Source: Aurantiochytrium sp. KH105 (taxonomy: Eukaryota > Sar > Bigyra > Thraustochytrida > Thraustochytriidae). From it: a stretch of 25,635 bases of DNA. The notes beneath the pieces are model-generated. The model made no database searches and was not told the origin of the DNA. It saw only the letters and a program-made list of their open reading frames with translations. Below are positions 1 to 8,847 of the stretch, piece after piece. Made by a program: the position numbers and the translations under genes. Where the stretch lies: positions 1 through 25,635 of the forward strand of contig BGKB01000335.1 in NCBI GenBank assembly GCA_003116975.1, given 5' to 3'. Every line of letters begins with the position of its first letter. Position 1 is the stretch's first letter.

Positions 1-1625
1 GCGAACTCCGTGTTAATTAGTAGGAGTAGTTCTGACTTCGAAAGGCGCCGCGAGCAGCAAGGGTTGAGATGCCATGCAGCTCAACCTCCCTCTTCATGGC
101 AGCCGTTCTCAACCGTGCTTTATCGCCTTGCGACATCTGTCCTCTTGCGTAATTTTGCGCCTTAAATAGACCTTCACGCGGCCATGGAGCCACTTTCGTG
201 CTGGTTGGAGTCAGGCATCACGACAAGACAAGCAAGCTTCGTCTAGTGTGCTTCTTTCATTCTATACACAGCATCTTTGCAACAGTGCAGGCTACCCGCT
301 GCGTGCGTAGCTGGAGCTGCACAAACCGAATTCGTTGCTCGATGCTCGCTCGCGACGCCGCTCACACTTCCAGTGGCGGCTCACTGATTCGCCTTCCGAT
401 TGATCTCGTCCACCCTACCACCTTGCGTGTGCTCCATCGTCTTTGTGAAAGCCCGTGAACCTTCTATCGTGGTTCACCCCGCCCGCACGACGCGGCATGG
501 GATCATATGGTGAACACCTACCTACCTATCCCCATGCGCTGCACTGCTCGCCTTCGCTTCGCTGTGCAGTCTCAAGATGTGACGCGACGGGGTGTGTGCA
601 TTGTGCGTGCTCGGTGGGCACGTGCCCTCCCTCGACGTCATTCTGCCCTTGCGCAGCAGCAGCAGCGCTGCGCCATCGCAGGCGGGCCCGCCGCGCCAAT
701 GGCATCGCCCGTTCGCCGCAGCGGCAGAGCCCCCGCCCCGGCAGCGGCCTCGGCGCCCGTCTCGCCAAGCTGCGAAGCTGCCCGTATCCACGCCGCGCGT
801 CCCTAAAAGCCCATGTCGTCTGCGCGGTCTCTGTCGAGGCACCCAAGATCCCGCTCGCGCCGAAGCGCGCCAGGTCTGGCCGCCCCGAGGCGACGCGCGG
901 AGAGCGGAGCAGAGCAGAGCAGAGCAGAGCAGAGCAGAGCAGAGCAGAGCAGAGCAGAGCAGAAGAAGAGCAGCAGAGCGAAGCCCGGCCGAGGGCCTGG
1001 TGCTCTGCACCTGGAGTGCCCGGCCGTGCACCTGGAAACCCGAGTCGCAGCGCAGCACATCGCGATCGGCGACAGACGGAGACGCGAGAGAGACACAAGC
1101 AAGCCGAGCGCAGGCGAGGCAGACCGGCAAGCCCCGAGCGAGCCCGGCCCCGCGCACCCGCGCCGCTCCGCGCTGCGCCGCTCTGCGCGCTCGCGCTCGC
1201 GCTCGCGCCCCGCGCGGCGCCTGCTGCCGCTGCTGCGAGGCGCGCGCACGTGGAGATCGAGGGTCGTGGTCGTCGTGCATCCGCTCGCTCCGCATCGCGG
1301 CCAAGGCCGGCCGGCCTCGCTGCGCCCCGCGCCCGCGCCGCGTCGCGCGCCCTCGCGCCCGCCCTCGCGCCCGCCCGCCCGCGCGCGGCGCGAGCCGAGG
1401 GCCGCGAAGGAGTCGGCCGCCGCGGCACGGGACCAAGGGGAAGAACTCGAGGCGAAGCGGGAGCGCCTCGAGGTCCAGGCCGTGCGCGTCGAGGAGGACC
1501 CCGCTGCGGGCAAAGTGGAGCCAGGAGGGCGAGGAGCTGGCGGCCGAGGGAGAATCCATTCTGCGAGCCACGCCGCGGCCGCCGCGGGTCAGACGCGCCG
1601 CTCATGGGCCGGGGCCGAGACGGCC
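1..1625. other. GC-rich leader and 5' flank of the RasGEF gene, no gene recognised
   Basis: No conserved protein is recognisable in this stretch. Long open frames exist on both strands from about 455 to 1625, but they are mutually overlapping, rich in Arg, Ala, Ser and Pro, and look like the product of very high GC content without stop codons. The frame of the downstream RasGEF stays open back to an ATG at 813, so part of this region could encode a disordered N-terminal extension. Residues around 1420-1500 in that frame are Glu/Lys/Arg-rich and look somewhat protein-like. Most of it is more likely promoter and 5' UTR. It contains a clean AGAGC pentamer repeat, listed separately. Confidence 0.5.
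901..962. repeat. (AGAGC)n pentanucleotide microsatellite
   Basis: Ten perfect AGAGC units run from 911 to 960, with an imperfect pair before them. In the + frame of the RasGEF it would encode an AEQSR-type repeat. Such slippage-prone repeats in high-GC leaders usually vary in length between strains. It lies about 0.7 kb upstream of the preferred start codon. Confidence 0.95.
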
Positions 1626-3656
1626 ATGTCGCAAATCTGCAACGACGAGGAGGTCGCCAGGACCGTCGCGGCCGCAGAGGCAGCCGCCACGGCAGCGGCG
1701 CCGACCGTGGGCGCGTCCAAGAGGGCCACCCTGGCCAAGATGGGCCACGAGGAGGCCGCCTTCGACAAAAAGAAGATGATGGCCAAGAGAAGGTTCTCCG
1801 GCAGGCCGCACAGATGGAGGAGGGCGCTCCCCGGCCAGCTGAGGATACATGCCCCCCGTGAGAGGCTTGCTCGTGAGAATACTAACAAGAACAAGAACAA
1901 CAACCAAGCCGAGGAAGACATGGAGTGCGATACGCGCATCGAGCTTCACGAGGACGAGAGCGGCCACCACGGCCACCTCAAGCTCGAAGAAAGCATGCGC
2001 GCCGCCGGCGTCGTGAAGAATCTTCTTTTTCACACGCTCACGCCCGAAGCCCACCTCTCCGCCGAGGAAGTCCATGAAGCCCTCAACACGATCATTTTCT
2101 CCACAAAGGCCGTCACTCTGCTCTCATGGTGCAAAGAGCTCGCTCTCGAGCCCGCGCGGGACGCTGGCGCACACGCACTCCAATCCGTTCCTGTATACAG
2201 TGGCGGCGAGCTCACATCACCGCAAGAGGTAGCCCTCTTTCTTATTGCCGAATGGCTCATGCACTGGGACGGCGGAACCAAGCTTCGCATCGTGCCTGAA
2301 ACCAATACCCTCTTGCGCGAAATTCTCGACATTTGCGATGCGCCTCGCGAGTCCTTCGAGGCACAGTTTGCAAGTGCCGCGCTCGAGTCCGCGGCGTATG
2401 CCGTGCTCGGAAAACCCGAGGATGTACCCGAGGACCCTCAAGATGACTTTCAAGGAACCTTTCGCTCCGCTGGCGTTTCCGTGGAGAGCGTCGCCGCTTC
2501 TGCCGAAGCGGACCTTTTGGGCTTTCTCGATGCGGAATCTGCGCGCAGGGGTAGTGCGTGCTGGTTCGGGCTCTCCGCGTCCGAGTTTGCCGCCGAACGC
2601 TTGTCCATGGAGAGACGCGGCTCCGTCGCCTCGTGGGCCTCGGCACAGTCCTTGGACTCGGCCGCCTCCCTGCTGGCCTCGCCCCGTAGTCGACGAGCGG
2701 CTTCGCCTTCCGGTTCTTCGACGTTCTCGTCCTCCTTGTCGCCATCCAAGCAGCTTCGAACGCTTCTTGGCCATCTGCGCCTTCGCGCCTCTTCTGCAGA
2801 GGCCATCAACCTGGACAACGCCACACCGCGCGAGATCCGCCGTGGCCTTTTGACGCAACTCCTTCGCCTGCATCCGAGCGAGGCCGCCCTACAGCTCACG
2901 CTTCTCGTACAAGACTGTATTTGCGACGAGATTCGCGTCTTTGAGCTGGGTCGCGCCGTAAGAGCCGGCCGCGTGCGCGCTGCACCGTGCCCGAACCTCA
3001 ATCGTCTCGTCAGCGTCTTTGAGGTCGTGGCTTCGTGGGTCGAGACGGACGTCTTGGCGCATGCGCATCAAAACGCATCGAGCCGCGTGCGAGCTCTTTT
3101 GTTTTTTCTTCACGCTGCCATCGCCTGCCGCGAACTTCGCAGCTTCCACCTGCTTTTTGCCCTCGTCGCTGGGCTCGGACAGACCACGCTTTCCTGGGTC
3201 TGGAAACTCGCCCCTGCCAAGGAGCGCGTCGCTTTTGAGAAGCTCCAACGTGTCGTGTCCCCGCGCCAAAATTATCTCGTGTACCGCGCGGACCTCAGCA
3301 AGAGCCCGACTCCGGGCGCCAATCCTCATGCGCTGGGCTGCATGCCCTTTCTCGGGATTTGGCTCAAGGACGCGAGCGTCATGCTCGAGATCAATGCGTC
3401 TCCGCGGGGTCGCGACGCTCTCTCTGCTTTTTCTGCCTACGCCCTTGGCAAAGAGGCCATGCTTTGCCAGCACTCGTACGCAGCCTGTCCTCGCGACGAC
3501 TTCGTTCGCGAGCTCCTCTGTGCGCTGTTGCAGTCCACCACGATCAACGCTGACTTCAAGACGCAGCTCAGCACGCACGAGCTCCGTCGCTCATCTCCGC
3601 GCCTCTCCACGTTTCTTTCGCGCAAGGGAATATCCTCATCGCTCCCCGTGGCGTAG
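1626..3656 (+). CDS. RasGEF (CDC25-homology) domain protein
   Basis: Predicted guanine nucleotide exchange factor that loads GTP onto a Ras-family small GTPase. With the ATG at 1626 (G at -3) the protein has 676 residues. Residues about 400-640 match the CDC25 catalytic domain block by block. The first block contains LQLTLLVQD, as in the family's ARQLTLIE. ASWVETDVL corresponds to SNWVATEIL, CRELRSFHLLFALVAGL to the LRELNNF...GL helix, and GCMPFLGIWLKD to the PCIPFLGVYLTD block. Residues about 110-240 (after AGVVKNLL) resemble a divergent RasGEF_N/REM module, which normally braces the catalytic hairpin. A Ser/Ala/Arg-rich linker separates the two. The frame is open upstream to an ATG at 813, so the N-terminus is uncertain. 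A 51-nt in-frame intron-like segment lies at 1858-1908. The GEF assignment is firm; the GTPase partner is unknown. Confidence 0.85.
   Translation: MSQICNDEEVARTVAAAEAAATAAAPTVGASKRATLAKMGHEEAAFDKKKMMAKRRFSGRPHRWRRALPGQLRIHAPRERLARENTNKNKNNNQAEEDMECDTRIELHEDESGHHGHLKLEESMRAAGVVKNLLFHTLTPEAHLSAEEVHEALNTIIFSTKAVTLLSWCKELALEPARDAGAHALQSVPVYSGGELTSPQEVALFLIAEWLMHWDGGTKLRIVPETNTLLREILDICDAPRESFEAQFASAALESAAYAVLGKPEDVPEDPQDDFQGTFRSAGVSVESVAASAEADLLGFLDAESARRGSACWFGLSASEFAAERLSMERRGSVASWASAQSLDSAASLLASPRSRRAASPSGSSTFSSSLSPSKQLRTLLGHLRLRASSAEAINLDNATPREIRRGLLTQLLRLHPSEAALQLTLLVQDCICDEIRVFELGRAVRAGRVRAAPCPNLNRLVSVFEVVASWVETDVLAHAHQNASSRVRALLFFLHAAIACRELRSFHLLFALVAGLGQTTLSWVWKLAPAKERVAFEKLQRVVSPRQNYLVYRADLSKSPTPGANPHALGCMPFLGIWLKDASVMLEINASPRGRDALSAFSAYALGKEAMLCQHSYAACPRDDFVRELLCALLQSTTINADFKTQLSTHELRRSSPRLSTFLSRKGISSSLPVA
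1858..1908 (+). other. Possible 51-nt in-frame intron (exitron-like) inside the RasGEF gene
   Basis: The segment begins GTGAGAGG, contains ATACTAAC (the optimal yeast-type branch-point sequence) 28 nt before its end, and ends CCAAG. Its length is a multiple of three and it has no stop, so the reading frame is open with or without splicing. Retained, it adds a low-complexity Asn/Lys/Arg stretch. It is much shorter than the other introns in this window (190-413 nt) and lacks their GTACGT or GTAAGT donor, so it may be simple coding sequence. Confidence 0.35.
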
Positions 3657-3924
3657 TCGCGCTTCGTTAGATTGTATACCTATACCTGACTGTGAATTCA
3701 ATCAAAGATTTGTACACTATCTTTCACCATTGCTGCAAAGACCTTTGCTGCAGAGACATTTGGGGGACCTTCTCCCAGGTGCGCTTGGTCTTGCGTCTGC
3801 CGCGCACAGCGACATCCACTACGGCTCTCCTCTCGACGCAGACATCACATCCTGCATGCAAGAAATGCAAACGTTCGACCTTCTCGCCGGCTGCTAAGAG
3901 AGTCATTCTAGCGGAAGGGTCTGC

Positions 3925-4060
3925 AGCTGGCTGGTGTGGCTGGCTCGCTGGCTATCTGACACCCTCCAGACAGTTGCAGTTGGTTGCTGGCTACAGCGGC
4001 GGCTCTTCCAGCCACACCAAGCAGCCAGCCAAGCAGCCAGCCAGCCAGCCAGCCAGCCAG
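3925..4060. repeat. CCAG/CAGCCAG repeat with a facing GGCTGG-rich arm
   Basis: The right arm is (CCAG)6 at 4037-4060, preceded by CAGCCAGCCAAG units. The left arm, starting about 3925, is rich in GGCTGG and contains CTGGTGTGGCTGG, whose complement CCAGCCACACCA occurs at about 4010-4021. A transcript or single strand through here could fold into an imperfect hairpin with a loop of about 65 nt. This is seen by eye and no folding energy was computed. Confidence 0.6.
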
Positions 4061-4649
4061 GTCGAGTGGAGGTGGTGGGACCGCCGCCTCTCGATCGTAA
4101 CCGAGTTACCGCATGCAAATTGGTCCGCACTCCCAAAGACGGCATTTCCACGACGTCATCAAGGACAGGCGCCGCCAGGAGTCGGCACGGCGGTTCGCAT
4201 CGAACGTCTCTGGCGATGCGGGCGGAGAGAGACCTCCACGACGCCGACGCGCTCGAACGCCACATTCAAGTTTGCGACCCCTGCTCCCCGCCCAGGCTGG
4301 CTGGCATTCATCTCCCCTAGGCATCACGACCGAAGATCACCACCAAGCTGCTGCAATGCTGCTCCTCCCTCCAGTCCGAGTCCGTCCACCCACCATGGGC
4401 AGACATCTTCGTCGCGTGGCGTCCGTCCACGACAACCGTCCGTCTCGCATACGAATACTCTACCGGCATCATCTCGTCTTCCTGGAGCCGCGCCGAGAGT
4501 CTCCGCGCGGCACGTGCGCGAGCCGGGTGAATTCCCGCTCCACGCGCTGATCATCGACGCCGCCGCGCCGCCCAGCCCCGCGCTGCGCTGCGCTGCCTCG
4601 ACCAAGAGCCGCTTTTGCACGCCGCCACGCCGAGCTTGCCAGGGCAAAC

Positions 4650-4792
4650 GCCACGCCAAGCCGTGCCGTGCCACGCCCAGCCGTGTTTGCGAGTTTGCCA
4701 TGCCGTGCCAAGCCATGTTTGGCATGCCATGAAATGTCGTGCCAAGCCAAGCCAAGCCAAGCCGAGCCAAGTCATGCCATGCCGTGCCGTGT
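4650..4792. repeat. Degenerate GCCAA/GCCAT/GCCGT pentanucleotide array
   Basis: About 140 bp are built from GCCNN pentamers. Four perfect GCCAA units lie at 4741-4760, and GCCAT and GCCGT variants lie on both sides. The array starts about 500 bp and ends about 355 bp upstream of the CLC ATG. Variation is confined to the last two bases of the unit, as expected of an old, partly homogenised microsatellite. Confidence 0.8.
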
Positions 4793-5147
4793 GTCCTGCC
4801 AGAGCTCGCCACGCCTCGCGCCTCGTGTCGTCGTCGAGCCGGCGGCTCGGGGTTGGCCGCTGTTGCGATATGCCCGGGCGAAAGTTGAAGATGAAGTGAA
4901 GATGGCGCGGAAACCTCGGAAAGAAAGAATCGCGCGAGCGATCGAGCAAGCAAACACAAGACATCAGCCAGGCGAAGCAGATCCCGAACGAGAGACCTCG
5001 CTCGGCCTGGGCGCGAGCGCCGCGCGCGACGGGGCGAGAGGAGGGGCGGGAGGCGGCGGCGTGAGGAGGGAGCGCGGCCCGGGGTTTTCTCGAGGAGGCC
5101 GGCGGGCGGTCTCGGGCCCCGGCCCCGGGAAGAGGATACAGGATACG

Positions 5148-8100
5148 ATGCCCCGCCGCAGCGAAGCCGCGCTCGAGCCCTTGCTCGGCGCCGACGAGAG
5201 CAGCTTCGAGCAGCGCGAGGAACGTCGCGGGGACGGGCGCAGACAGCTCGTGGATGCCGAGAGCTGGCGCAGCTTTAACGACGCGCAAGCACACCAGAAC
5301 GCGGCCCGCGGCCTGCAAGAACGTGAGCAGGGCACGGACGGAAACCGCAGCTTCGTCGATTTCATGAGGGGATATCCCGATGACGACAGAACGTGTCTGC
5401 AGCGTCTCGTGCACAAAGCGCAGGCACACTGGAACTCGCTGCGTACACCAAACAAGGAAGAAGGCCTCGACTTTGACACCTCCGAAAACAAACTGTACTC
5501 GCAGCACGTCGAGGAGCTCAACCAGGAATCCGCCACGGGCGGAATCCTTCAAAACGTAGAGGCTGTTCGCTGGCTGACAGGGCTTGTCATCGCCATCATT
5601 GTCGGCTGTCTCGCCATCATCGTCGACGTCAGCGTCGAGGCGCTCTCGGGCCACAAGTTCGAGGTCATGAACCAGAAACTCGTCCACGACACCCACGGTC
5701 GCGCCTTCGTCTACTATGCCGGATACAACATTCTCTTCGTCAGCATCGCCACCGCCTTTGTAGCCTTTCTTGATCTCAAGGCCAAGGGGAGCGGGATCCC
5801 AGAGATCAAGAGCTTCTTGAATGGCCGTAAAATCCATCGTGTCATCTCCGTGCGCACGCTCGTCAGCAAGCTAGCCGGTGTCATCTTCAGCGTCTCAGGG
5901 TCTCTCGTGCTGGGCAAGGAGGGACCCATGATGCACGCAGGCGCCGTCGTCGGCGCCATTGTCTCGCAGGGTCGAGACGAATTCCACTCACTCGGACTCG
6001 GCATTCTCTCGTTTCGAAGCGACAAGCAAAAGCGAAGCTTTGTCTCGATTGGGTGCGCCTGCGGCGTGGCAGCCGCCTTCTCTGCGCCGCTTGGTGGCGT
6101 GCTCTTTGTTATCGAGGAAGCTGCCTCCTTTTGGAGCGTGCGACTCACCTGGCTTACCTTTTTCGCAACCATGGCTTGTGCTTCCTTTGTCGATGTCGTG
6201 CTCTCGGGCGTCAAGGACACCGCGGAATGGGGTCTCATGTCGCAGTCAGCCGTGGTGTCCTTTGGCAGCTTTGAAGGCGCCTCTCGCGACCCGTGCTACC
6301 CGTTGCAGCCTCCGTACCGCTTCATGCAGCTCCCGATCTTTGTCATCATCGGCGCACTTGGAGGCCTGCTTGGCGCTGCCTTCAACTCTGCCAACCTCGT
6401 GCTCAGCCGTATTCGAGCAAAATATATCGTCGACCCGCGCGTCCGCCTCGTCGAGTCGCTTGCCGTAGCCTTTTTCACCTCGCTCATCTTCTTTGGCCTC
6501 TCTTCCATGTACCCCTGCCGCGCCAAGAGCGACGTGCATTATGCTGTCTGGAGCGACTCGGGCGATCCGATCATCCCAACTGCAAACGGAACTTGTGCAC
6601 AAATCGCCATGCGAGGGAACATGTGCACAGACCCTGACGACGTCAACGACCTCGAGACGCTCATGCTCTCCTCGCTCGACTCAGCCGTCCGCCGTCTCTT
6701 TCACAGCGAGGCTCTTTACGAAGTGCCTGCCCTGCTGCTCTTTGGGCTGTCCGTCTGGTTTCTTGCCTGCCTCACGTACGGCACGAGCATTCCGAGCGGG
6801 CTCTTTGTACCGGCCATCACCATTGGCGCCGCCCTCGGCCGCGTCTTTGGTCAGGTCATGTGGGCGATTGACGATGGAACACTGCGCGACATGTTTGGAG
6901 CGATCGACCCGGGAACGTACTCCTTGATCGGGGGCGCTGCCATGCTCGGCGGGATTACGCGCATGACCATCTCCATCGTCGTCATTCTCATGGAGACCAC
7001 AAACAACTCAACCTTTGCCATCCCGCTCATGGTCACCATCATGTCCTCCAAGGTCGTCGGCGACCTTTTCACAGAAGGTCTCTATGACATGCATATCGAG
7101 CTCCAGGGCATTAAGTTTGTGCACGATGAACCGCCGCCGAATGCGCACAAGATTCGTGTCCGCGAGGTCATGGTCAAAGAGCCTATCGTCTTTAATCTCT
7201 TTGAACGCGTTGGCGACATTCTCCAAGTGTTACAGAGTTGTTCGCACAATGGCTTTCCAGTCGTATCAAACATTACTGTGCGCTCGCGCCAGGTTTCGCG
7301 CCAACATAGCGAGACGCAAGATGCCATTGATGCCGCCAAGACTAGCGGCGACACGAACGCGCAGCAGCAGCAGCAGCAGGATCAGCGTCCGCGCAGAGCG
7401 CCGCATCTCGGACATACGCGTCGTCTGGTGAGCCATCGGAGCCTTGGCAGCCGCTCTGATCTCGAGGCCGCGACGTCCTTTTCAGGCTCCCTTGGATTCG
7501 CCAACATTAGCCCGCCTATCGGGACTGAGCCTGGAAGCACTGCTACAGGGTCAAGTGAAAGCAATGTGGGAGCGCAATCATCCATGTCGGAACAGGCGAG
7601 TCGACAGGGTCAAGGTTCGCGCCGCGGAAACTTGAAAAATCGCAAGCGACGCGGATCGAATCGCAACAATCTCGATGCCGACGAGGTGAACGAGGTGCGC
7701 GGCAAGGGTATTTTTGAGGGCACCATTTTGCGCAGCGAGTTGCTGATTTTGCTCTTCGAAAAAGTTTTCATCAGCGAAGCCGTTCCCTTACAAGATCGCT
7801 TCAAGCGCAAGGGCGCCACGATTGCGTGGCGAGACTTTTTCAAGCACTATCCGCGCTCGCCCAGCATCCTCGACATCATGCGGAAGCTCAGCCAAGACGA
7901 TCTGCAGCGTGTTGTAGATCTGCGCCCGTACCTAAACTCAAGTGCGCTGACGGTTCATCATTCAGTCTACATCTCTCGTGTCCATCAACTCTTTCGTCAC
8001 CTTGGTCTGCGCCACCTTACCATTGTCAACACCTCCAACCACGTCGTTGGCATCGTCACCCGCGCACAGCTCCATTCCATCGAACACCACCGTACCAAGA

Positions 8101-8642
8101 TCATCAAGCGCTTTGACGAGGATCTTCACGAGCCGCCACTTCGCGATGGCAGCGCGCTTGTGACGCCAACATCCCCCGACCTTGAAGACCAGCATAACTT
8201 GTCCCCGTTCAGCGATGCCAATTATAGATCAGGCTTGACGTCCAGCCTCTTGCATGAAGAGCGAGTCGAGAACATTTTGCGGGAAATGACAGCGGAGGAG
8301 GCACGTGCGGCACAGGCTGAAGATGAGGAAGAACGACAACAAGAGCGAGAGCGAGAGCAAGAACAAGCATACGCCGAAGCTCAAGCTGAAGCAAAGACAC
8401 TGTATCATCATCACGATGCGAGCGACGATCTTGAATCAGGTCTCGCTAGCGACGAGGCAAAACAAGGTGCTGCTGACGCGGCATCTGCTCAGCGATCCGC
8501 GGACCAGGCTGACTCCGGAAGTGACGGCACTGGGGAGGATAGCAGCTGCGTCGACTCGGAGGCGGAGCCTGACGGACTCATGCCACCTGCCGTTCGCTAT
8601 GAGCGATCTTGGCGCACGCTCACCACCAAGGGCAAAAATTGA
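5148..8642 (+). CDS. ClC-6/7-type voltage-gated chloride/proton antiporter
   Basis: Predicted 1164-residue endomembrane 2Cl-/H+ exchanger of the ClC-6/ClC-7 branch, a group that usually sits in lysosomal, vacuolar or endosomal membranes and supports acidification. Anion-pathway motifs are intact: GSGIPEIK with Ser215, GKEGPMMHAG with the gating glutamate Glu258, and PGTYSLIGG with the coordinating Tyr591. IEEAASFW carries the internal proton glutamate (Glu323/Glu324), which marks exchangers rather than channels. LDFDTSENKLY before the first helix and GLYDMHIELQ after the last are close to ClC-7. CBS1 begins near residue 669, is interrupted by about 140 residues rich in Ser, Gln, Arg and Asn (about 710-850), and resumes with GTILRSELLILL. 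CBS2 is about 923-980 (LGLRHLTIVN). A Glu/Gln-rich acidic tail follows. The start at 5148 is chosen because protein-like sequence begins there; an in-frame ATG at 4902 is the alternative. The gene appears intronless. Confidence 0.95.
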   Translation: MPRRSEAALEPLLGADESSFEQREERRGDGRRQLVDAESWRSFNDAQAHQNAARGLQEREQGTDGNRSFVDFMRGYPDDDRTCLQRLVHKAQAHWNSLRTPNKEEGLDFDTSENKLYSQHVEELNQESATGGILQNVEAVRWLTGLVIAIIVGCLAIIVDVSVEALSGHKFEVMNQKLVHDTHGRAFVYYAGYNILFVSIATAFVAFLDLKAKGSGIPEIKSFLNGRKIHRVISVRTLVSKLAGVIFSVSGSLVLGKEGPMMHAGAVVGAIVSQGRDEFHSLGLGILSFRSDKQKRSFVSIGCACGVAAAFSAPLGGVLFVIEEAASFWSVRLTWLTFFATMACASFVDVVLSGVKDTAEWGLMSQSAVVSFGSFEGASRDPCYPLQPPYRFMQLPIFVIIGALGGLLGAAFNSANLVLSRIRAKYIVDPRVRLVESLAVAFFTSLIFFGLSSMYPCRAKSDVHYAVWSDSGDPIIPTANGTCAQIAMRGNMCTDPDDVNDLETLMLSSLDSAVRRLFHSEALYEVPALLLFGLSVWFLACLTYGTSIPSGLFVPAITIGAALGRVFGQVMWAIDDGTLRDMFGAIDPGTYSLIGGAAMLGGITRMTISIVVILMETTNNSTFAIPLMVTIMSSKVVGDLFTEGLYDMHIELQGIKFVHDEPPPNAHKIRVREVMVKEPIVFNLFERVGDILQVLQSCSHNGFPVVSNITVRSRQVSRQHSETQDAIDAAKTSGDTNAQQQQQQDQRPRRAPHLGHTRRLVSHRSLGSRSDLEAATSFSGSLGFANISPPIGTEPGSTATGSSESNVGAQSSMSEQASRQGQGSRRGNLKNRKRRGSNRNNLDADEVNEVRGKGIFEGTILRSELLILLFEKVFISEAVPLQDRFKRKGATIAWRDFFKHYPRSPSILDIMRKLSQDDLQRVVDLRPYLNSSALTVHHSVYISRVHQLFRHLGLRHLTIVNTSNHVVGIVTRAQLHSIEHHRTKIIKRFDEDLHEPPLRDGSALVTPTSPDLEDQHNLSPFSDANYRSGLTSSLLHEERVENILREMTAEEARAAQAEDEEERQQEREREQEQAYAEAQAEAKTLYHHHDASDDLESGLASDEAKQGAADAASAQRSADQADSGSDGTGEDSSCVDSEAEPDGLMPPAVRYERSWRTLTTKGKN

Positions 8643-8847
8643 CCAACATCATCATCAACAATCGCATAGAATTTTGCTTTCTTTTCTTTTCTTTTTTCCC
8701 GAGGGTCAAAGGAGAACTTTGCCCGCGTCGAACAAACATTGCGTTGCATGTCGGTGTCACCACTCTGGCCGCCTCGCTAAAATAATGAACAGAAATAAAC
8801 GAAGCAAGAAGCAAGACAACATTTTGGTACAACTCCACTATTTCAAT
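8643..8847. other. Convergent 3' intergenic gap between CLC and NAA15
   Basis: The CLC gene (+) and the NAA15 gene (-) end only 205 bp apart. A pyrimidine-rich CTTTTCTTTT stretch follows the CLC stop, and an AATAAA hexamer on + at 8794-8799 could serve as its polyadenylation signal. Transcripts of the two genes may overlap at their 3' ends. Confidence 0.4.

Larger units (their letters stand above)
3657..5147. other. Intergenic region between RasGEF and CLC genes, repeat-rich
   Basis: No conserved protein was found on either strand. It holds the RasGEF 3' flank, a CCAG-type repeat with a facing GGCTGG-rich arm (about 3925-4060), and a GCCAA/GCCAT/GCCGT pentamer array (about 4650-4792). The CLC frame is open back to 4668 and has an in-frame ATG at 4902. 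A longer N-terminus for the antiporter is therefore formally possible, but the extra residues are Arg/Gly-rich and uninformative. Confidence 0.6.

Noticed and set aside
455..1861. 468-residue open frame on +, and overlapping - frames of 349 and 359 residues at 522-1605
   Set aside because: They are Arg/Ala/Pro-rich, overlap one another and show no domain. They exist because the DNA is very GC-rich and contains AGAGC repeats without stops.
4551..5837. 428-residue open frame on - opposite the CLC start
   Set aside because: It is antisense to conserved CLC sequence and includes the translated pentamer array. No domain is recognisable.
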